This document shows positions 23,470 through 26,676 of a stretch of 26,676 nucleotides of DNA, piece after piece. A program made the translations under genes and the position numbers. Numbering within the stretch: position 1 is the first letter of the stretch; each line of letters begins with the position of its first letter. A model generated the notes under the pieces. The model did no database searches and had not been told where the DNA came from. It saw only the letters and a program-made list of their open reading frames with translations. The stretch covers positions 1-26,676 of the forward strand of contig UQRW01000030.1 of assembly GCA_900543515.1 (NCBI GenBank), read 5' to 3'. Source of the stretch: an uncultured Collinsella sp. (GTDB lineage: Bacteria > Actinomycetota > Coriobacteriia > Coriobacteriales > Coriobacteriaceae).

Positions 23470-24237
23470 CTACCTCGCGCCCTTCCGCCCGTTGCACTTC
23501 GAGCAGAGCACCTGCAGATTAGACGGCACGGTCTTACCGCCCCTAGCGACCGGCACGATATGGTCGATGTGCAATCCAACACCATCGGGCATGTACTTCC
23601 CGCACATCTGGCAGGTGTAGTTGTCCCTTCGCGCTATCTGCTCGCGCAGCTGTTTAGTCATCAGCTTCCGCTGGTTGCGAGCATGGTAATCCCTGAGCGT
23701 CGCTTCGTCGTTAATGGCGGCGAGGCGGTTTCGCCTGTTCACAACCCAGTCCCAGCTCACGGCCATCACGCTATCGTCCACGGACACCTTGTAGGACGTC
23801 TTCACGTAGTTCCTCTGCCTGTAGCGTGTCTGCTCACGGCACGTGACAAACTGGAACGCGTGCGCGTCGTCGAGTGTCTCGGCGTATTGCCGCTCCCGGC
23901 GCTTCCGCAGGCTGCAGGTCTTCAGGTATTCCTCCTGCTGTGCCTTCCACTCCTGGATGTAGGAGCGCTCCGCGACTATCTTTTCCCAGTTGGCGGGCTC
24001 GAGCATAAAGCGATCTATCAGGTCGTCGATCTTCACGTTGCGCCTGCCGGAGACATCGAACCGCTCGACGAAGTATGGGTAGTGAAAGGGATTCGCCAGG
24101 ACTCTTCGCACCAGAGAGACGACGCAGCAGATGAGAACGATCGAGACAACGGCCGCAACGATGTAAGGAAGCAGATCGACGGCGACGAGATTTCCCCATT
24201 TATCGACATGATAGTAAGTAAGCAAGATGGCTCCCAT
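23470..24237 (-). CDS. Membrane-anchored HNH endonuclease
   Basis: A 255-residue protein with one N-terminal transmembrane helix (about 22-43, PYIVAAVVSIVLICCVVSLV) followed by a basic, partly coiled segment (about 45-200). The C-terminal HNH nuclease has C209-x2-C212, H223-I-D-H226, N240 and C245-x2-C248, so both the zinc knuckle and the beta-beta-alpha metal site are complete. The positive RR pair after the helix suggests a cytoplasmic nuclease domain. The start ATG 24237 lacks a strong ribosome binding site, so the exact start is uncertain. It is convergent with the Mrr remnant and next to a restriction system, suggesting defence, but a membrane-bound HNH is not a standard restriction enzyme and the substrate is unknown. 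Confidence 0.8.
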   Translation of the reverse strand: MGAILLTYYHVDKWGNLVAVDLLPYIVAAVVSIVLICCVVSLVRRVLANPFHYPYFVERFDVSGRRNVKIDDLIDRFMLEPANWEKIVAERSYIQEWKAQQEEYLKTCSLRKRRERQYAETLDDAHAFQFVTCREQTRYRQRNYVKTSYKVSVDDSVMAVSWDWVVNRRNRLAAINDEATLRDYHARNQRKLMTKQLREQIARRDNYTCQMCGKYMPDGVGLHIDHIVPVARGGKTVPSNLQVLCSKCNGRKGAR

Positions 24238-24377
24238 TCGCTCGTATTGGCATCAGATGATAGACCAACGCAAGCACTCGCCCTTTTACCACCCCGCCCA
24301 GACACAACCACGCAACCCCCACACCATGTTCGCTTTACAAAACCAAACGCCCGGCCGATACTGGTAGAAGCAAAACA

Positions 24378-24391
24378 CGAACACGTGTACG
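24378..24391 (+). promoter_or_regulatory. SOS-box-like sequence
   Basis: CGAACACGTGTACG differs at one position from the Gram-positive LexA consensus CGAAC-N4-GTTCG and is nearly palindromic. It lies just before GGGAGG and the start at 24405. It fits the idea that the following pair is damage-inducible, but a 14-base near match can arise by chance. Confidence 0.35.
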
Positions 24392-24404
24392 GGAGGTAAG
24401 GCAT

Positions 24405-24722
24405 ATGATCATGAAGAAGCACTCCCTCGCGGGCACCTGCGGCATCCCCACGGAGGACCGCCGCATCTACATCCCGGTGGACGTCAACGGGACCGACGAC
24501 CCCGACCGTGGCCCGTCCGACCCGGTCACCATCCACTGGCCCGACGGCCGCTCCTGGCAGGTCGAGTCCATCTACTTCCGCTCCGAGTTCGGCCGCGCCC
24601 TCTTCGGCAATCTCTGCGTGCGCTACGACGTCTGCATCGCAAAGCAGCGCAAGACGGTCTGGTGGGAGCACGGCGACTGGTTCGTCGAGCGTGGCAGCGG
24701 CATGGCGGTGACGCCCGCGTGA
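24405..24722 (+). CDS. Small protein with a WPDGR motif, first of a paralogous pair
   Basis: A 105-residue protein without a signal or membrane segment. The core runs YIPVDV, then IHWPDGRSWQVESIY, a FG motif, RYDVCI, and ends WWEHGDWFVER, a mainly beta layout. It resembles small proteins often found beside Y-family DNA polymerase genes in Firmicutes and Actinobacteria (W-x-DGR followed by a W-FVE end); this is recognition only. GGGAGG (24391-24396) precedes ATG 24405 by 8 bases. Its stop overlaps the next start (GTGA), so the two are coupled. No polymerase gene lies next to it. Confidence 0.7.
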   Translation: MIMKKHSLAGTCGIPTEDRRIYIPVDVNGTDDPDRGPSDPVTIHWPDGRSWQVESIYFRSEFGRALFGNLCVRYDVCIAKQRKTVWWEHGDWFVERGSGMAVTPA

Positions 24723-25096
24723 CAGATCACACCAAGGACTTCGGCGGCGGCATCACGGTGCGCGCCCGCGGCGACAGGCCAGGTCGGCGCGTCCACAAGC
24801 AGTACGTCGACGTCTACGCCCGCGCAAACGCCGACGGGACCATGGTCCCCATCCGCGTCTGCTGGCCGGACGGGCGCTGCTTCACCATCGATCAGATCCT
24901 CGAGATCGAGCCCTTCGGGGCTATCGTGCAGAACGCCCAGACGGCCACCTACACCGTTCGCTTCGGCCAGTGGCGCACCCAGCTCATGCTCGAGCACTAC
25001 CACGAGGAGGACGACATCCACGGGGCTGAGGACCACCTGCGCTGGTGGGTCTGGGCGTTCGACAACACCCTCACCAAGAACGACGTGGGGGTGTAG
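24719..25096 (+). CDS. Small protein with a WPDGR motif, second of the pair
   Basis: A 125-residue protein starting at GTG 24719, four bases inside the previous gene. YVDVYARANADGTMVPIRV, then CWPDGRCFTIDQIL, an FG motif, TYTVRFG and WWVWAFDNT follow the same order as in the first protein, so they are diverged duplicates. It has an acidic insert (HYHEEDDIHGAEDH) before the final Trp-rich strand. The frame is open upstream to 24662, but the GTG overlap is the natural start. Function is unknown. Confidence 0.68.
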   Translation: MTDHTKDFGGGITVRARGDRPGRRVHKQYVDVYARANADGTMVPIRVCWPDGRCFTIDQILEIEPFGAIVQNAQTATYTVRFGQWRTQLMLEHYHEEDDIHGAEDHLRWWVWAFDNTLTKNDVGV

Positions 25097-25338
25097 ACCC
25101 GTCGCCGGAACGTAAACGTCGTACGTCAAAAGGCCTCTGTCCTCCGAATGTCCCGTTCAAAAAAGTGACGAGCGCTCGTCAGGGTCAAAATGCTGCATAT
25201 CAAAATCGCTCAAGCAATCGGCTACAATGCGAAGTGGCGGGCAACGCATACGCGGTGCCCTTTCGCTTTAAGACCTCTTTGCGTGCTTTCCGGGCTACTT
25301 GGGGGTCTTTTATCATGTCACAGAGCAACCGCCAAACG
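25097..25338. other. Intergenic region with a 16-base perfect palindrome and leader-like hairpins
   Basis: No convincing gene. TGACGAGCGCTCGTCA (25166-25181) is a perfect palindrome, a possible operator. TACAAT (25223-25228) could be a -10 box. AAGACCTC (25270-25277) pairs with GGGGTCTT (25302-25309), with one G-T, and TTTTA follows, giving a terminator-like hairpin. A 31-codon plus-strand frame (25315-25410, MSQSNRQTSK...) follows that hairpin and is antisense to the end of the next gene; there is no evidence that it is translated. Confidence 0.4.
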
Positions 25339-25569
25339 TCAAAAACGTCCGCTAGGCGTAAGGCCATCAAGGCGCTCGTCGGAGTCGAAAGGTTTTCCTG
25401 TAATGCATGACGCGAGATTGTCGGCAAATCGGTCGATTTGGCCTGCGGCATATTCGACGATTCTGTCCGGATCCTGTAGGTCGCCGCGGGATGCCGCGAG
25501 GAGCGTCGCCGCGAGCCCGCGCATCTCGTAGCTGATATCGAAGATCTGGTTCTGCTCGGCTTCTGTCAT
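25339..25569 (-). CDS. Small helical protein, unknown function
   Basis: A 76-residue, acidic, mostly helical protein (MTEAEQNQIFDISYEMRGLA at the start, then DRIVEYAAGQIDRFADNLAS). I do not recognise a family. The start ATG 25569 is well supported by GGAAAGGGG about 6 bases upstream on the minus strand. The frame continues further upstream only through the hairpin cluster, so the short form is preferred. It is divergent from the DUF2958 gene. Its size and character suit a small accessory protein of a mobile element. Confidence 0.6.
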   Translation of the reverse strand: MTEAEQNQIFDISYEMRGLAATLLAASRGDLQDPDRIVEYAAGQIDRFADNLASCITGKPFDSDERLDGLTPSGRF

Positions 25570-25615
25570 GGATGCCCCTTTCCGGAAACGATGCGTAATC
25601 CATATTCTCCCCTTC

Positions 25616-25640
25616 GGGCCCGCCGCCGGCGGGCCCTTTT
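25616..25640 (+). terminator. GC-rich terminator-like hairpin
   Basis: GGGCCCGCC (25616-25624), loop GCC, GGCGGGCCC (25628-25636), then TTTT. It would stop plus-strand transcription coming from the 24405-25096 pair or the 25.2 kb leader, protecting the downstream mobile-element genes. Confidence 0.75.
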
Positions 25641-25714
25641 GCTGCCGCCGGTATCCGGCATGCGCCGCCGTATGGCCACGGCTCCGCGGCCGGGTGGCAC
25701 CTCCGCTACGCCGC

Positions 25715-25865
25715 GTCAAGGGGGCCCATGAGACCCCGCACAAACCTCCGCTCCGCTCCGGTTGGTGGAGGTCGTCATGGACCTCCCTTGACCCGCCTTC
25801 GCTCCGGTGCGGCTTTGCAGGGAGCAAAGCCGACGACGACGCGCGGCGTCGCCATTCGGCTTTGC
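25715..25865 (+). repeat. Cluster of long inverted repeats, no gene
   Basis: GTCAAGGG...CCCATGA (25715-25731) pairs with TCATGG...CCCTTGAC (25775-25792), with ACCTCC/GGAGGT (25744-25749/25767-25772) nested inside. Next, GCAAAGCCG (25824-25832) can pair either with CGGCTTTGC at 25810-25818 or with an identical CGGCTTTGC at 25857-25865, two mutually exclusive hairpins; CGACGC-GCG-GCGTCG lies within the second. The 344-base gap 25570-25913 holds these elements and the terminator but no supportable gene. Candidates are a transfer or replication origin, or a regulatory leader of the DUF2958 operon. Confidence 0.7.
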
Positions 25866-25913
25866 CCGCAGGGGCGAGATGTTGAGGGCAGGGTGCCCGG
25901 AACGGAGGAAGAG

Positions 25914-26213
25914 ATGCAGCAGCTGATGACGAGGGAAATCGCCAAGACGGCTCCAAGGCTCTACGAGCAGGACGGAGCAGAGGACCCCACGGTCTATGCC
26001 CACTACTTCTCGTGCATGAACGGATGGGACTGGTGGCTGCTCGAGTTCGACGGCACGGACGAGGCGTTCGGCCTCGTCGAGGGCTACGACGACGAGCTCG
26101 GCTACTTCAGCATCAAGGAGATGGAGGAGCTGAACCGCCAGATGGGGTTCGCCGCCGTCGAGCGCGACGAGCACTTCTCCCCGAAGCCGCTCAGCGCCGT
26201 CAGGAGGAGGTAG
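25914..26213 (+). CDS. DUF2958-like protein
   Basis: A 99-residue acidic protein. Start LMTREIAKTAPRLYEQD, the middle YFSCMNGWDWWLLEFDG-x-DEAFGLVEG, GYFSIKEMEEL and the ending VERDEHF follow the pattern of DUF2958 (a short helix, a W-rich beta sheet, then a helix). Members occur mainly on plasmids, conjugative elements and phages; their function is not known. I chose ATG 25914 because GGAGGA lies 6 bases upstream; the frame is open to 25728, but that part is the hairpin cluster. It is followed 4 bases later by the next gene, as in an operon. Confidence 0.8.
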   Translation: MQQLMTREIAKTAPRLYEQDGAEDPTVYAHYFSCMNGWDWWLLEFDGTDEAFGLVEGYDDELGYFSIKEMEELNRQMGFAAVERDEHFSPKPLSAVRRR

Positions 26214-26217
26214 CCGC

Positions 26218-26676
26218 ATGGTCACGGTCGAGTTCGACTCCATGGGCGAGGCGGTCCGCCTCGCCCTCGTGGCCGGGGAGTACGTGGGCGGCGGCCTCGC
26301 CGTCCTCCTCCTCGACGCCACGGACCCGCGCTCCGACGGCTACATGGCCGAGTGGGGCGTGCTCACGGCGAACGTGCCGGCTGCGGCCGAGTGGTGCCGC
26401 GGGCACGGCAACATCGCCATCGACGCCGCGGTCCCCGCGGCACTCCCCAAGGCACTCGTGGCCGCCGGCATACTCCGGATGGCCGGCCGCTCGGCTGCGT
26501 CCGGGATGGCCCGCTACCCGCTGGCCACGGTCGCCGGGCACGCCCTCGACGGCATGGGCGGCCTGACCGAGACCCTCGAGGAGGCGCTCGGCTCGACGGT
26601 CGTCGTCGAGTACGAGTCAGGCGGCGACGGCGGCGCGTTCGAGGCGGGGACCGCGCCGGCGGGCTCGGCCGAGCTC
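26218..26676 (+). CDS. DUF4313-like protein, 3-prime end cut by the window
   Basis: At least 153 residues, running off the right edge. VTVEFDSMGEAVRLALVAGE and GGGLAVLLLDATDP, TANVP, then a NIAIDAA-x-PAALPKALVAAGIL stretch and GRSAASGMARYPLATV fit the DUF4313 layout found in conjugative elements: a substrate-like beta part, a helix, then a conserved G-R-S turn. The function of the family is unknown. The start ATG 26218 has GGAGGAGG (26202-26209) 8 bases upstream. The Gly/Ala-rich region after residue 130 is not conserved in my recollection of the family. Confidence 0.65.
   Translation, partial: MVTVEFDSMGEAVRLALVAGEYVGGGLAVLLLDATDPRSDGYMAEWGVLTANVPAAAEWCRGHGNIAIDAAVPAALPKALVAAGILRMAGRSAASGMARYPLATVAGHALDGMGGLTETLEEALGSTVVVEYESGGDGGAFEAGTAPAGSAEL

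Noticed and set aside
23221..24399. 392-codon plus frame
   Set aside because: Antisense to the HNH nuclease gene, whose conserved residues decide the strand; the Arg/Pro-rich start is a shadow of GC-rich DNA.

Overview
The window looks like a chromosome segment of a GC-rich Coriobacteriia species, most likely Collinsella or a close relative. This rests on GC-rich third codon positions, the protein flavour of the core genes, and a Firmicutes-like gene order (clpC, disA, ispD, ispF, cysS, rlmB, yacP) in an actinobacterial background. The assignment comes from recognition of the sequence; no search was run.

Core region (1-13.8 kb). A small membrane protein (DUF2798 type) precedes the ClpC unfoldase gene and an aminoacyl-histidine dipeptidase (pepD). 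A minus-strand hipBA toxin-antitoxin operon follows, with a striking operator of three evenly spaced boxes. Next comes a minus-strand manganese exporter (mntP) behind a yybP-ykoY manganese riboswitch that overlaps an intrinsic terminator. A tight plus-strand operon then runs disA (c-di-AMP synthase), ispD, ispF (isoprenoid precursors), cysS, rlmB (23S rRNA methyltransferase) and yacP/rae1 (NYN ribonuclease). The only sizeable gap in it, between cysS and rlmB, holds a 103-base imperfect palindrome.

Accessory region (13.8-25.1 kb). It opens with a single-gene fusion of an excisionase-like HTH to a HipA-like kinase, which has its own palindromic operator. A tRNA-Thr(TGT) gene with promoter and terminator follows, then a 12-base tandem repeat. 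Beyond it are an unknown protein with a Cys/His cluster (minus strand), a divergent overlapping pair (excisionase-like HTH plus an unknown protein), and a 1687-residue single-chain Type ISP restriction-modification enzyme. Inside the target-recognition part of that enzyme lies an in-frame cluster of direct and inverted repeats. After it come the C-terminal stub of an Mrr-type nuclease gene, a membrane-anchored HNH nuclease, and an overlapping pair of related small proteins behind an SOS-like box. This is best read as a defence/genomic island next to tRNA-Thr. No integrase and no second copy of the tRNA end are visible, so its right boundary is unknown.

Right end (25.1-26.7 kb). A small helical protein on the minus strand, a dense cluster of GC-rich hairpins without a gene, and two genes resembling DUF2958 and DUF4313 families (often carried by conjugative elements and plasmids) suggest entry into a mobile element. 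The last gene is cut by the window edge.
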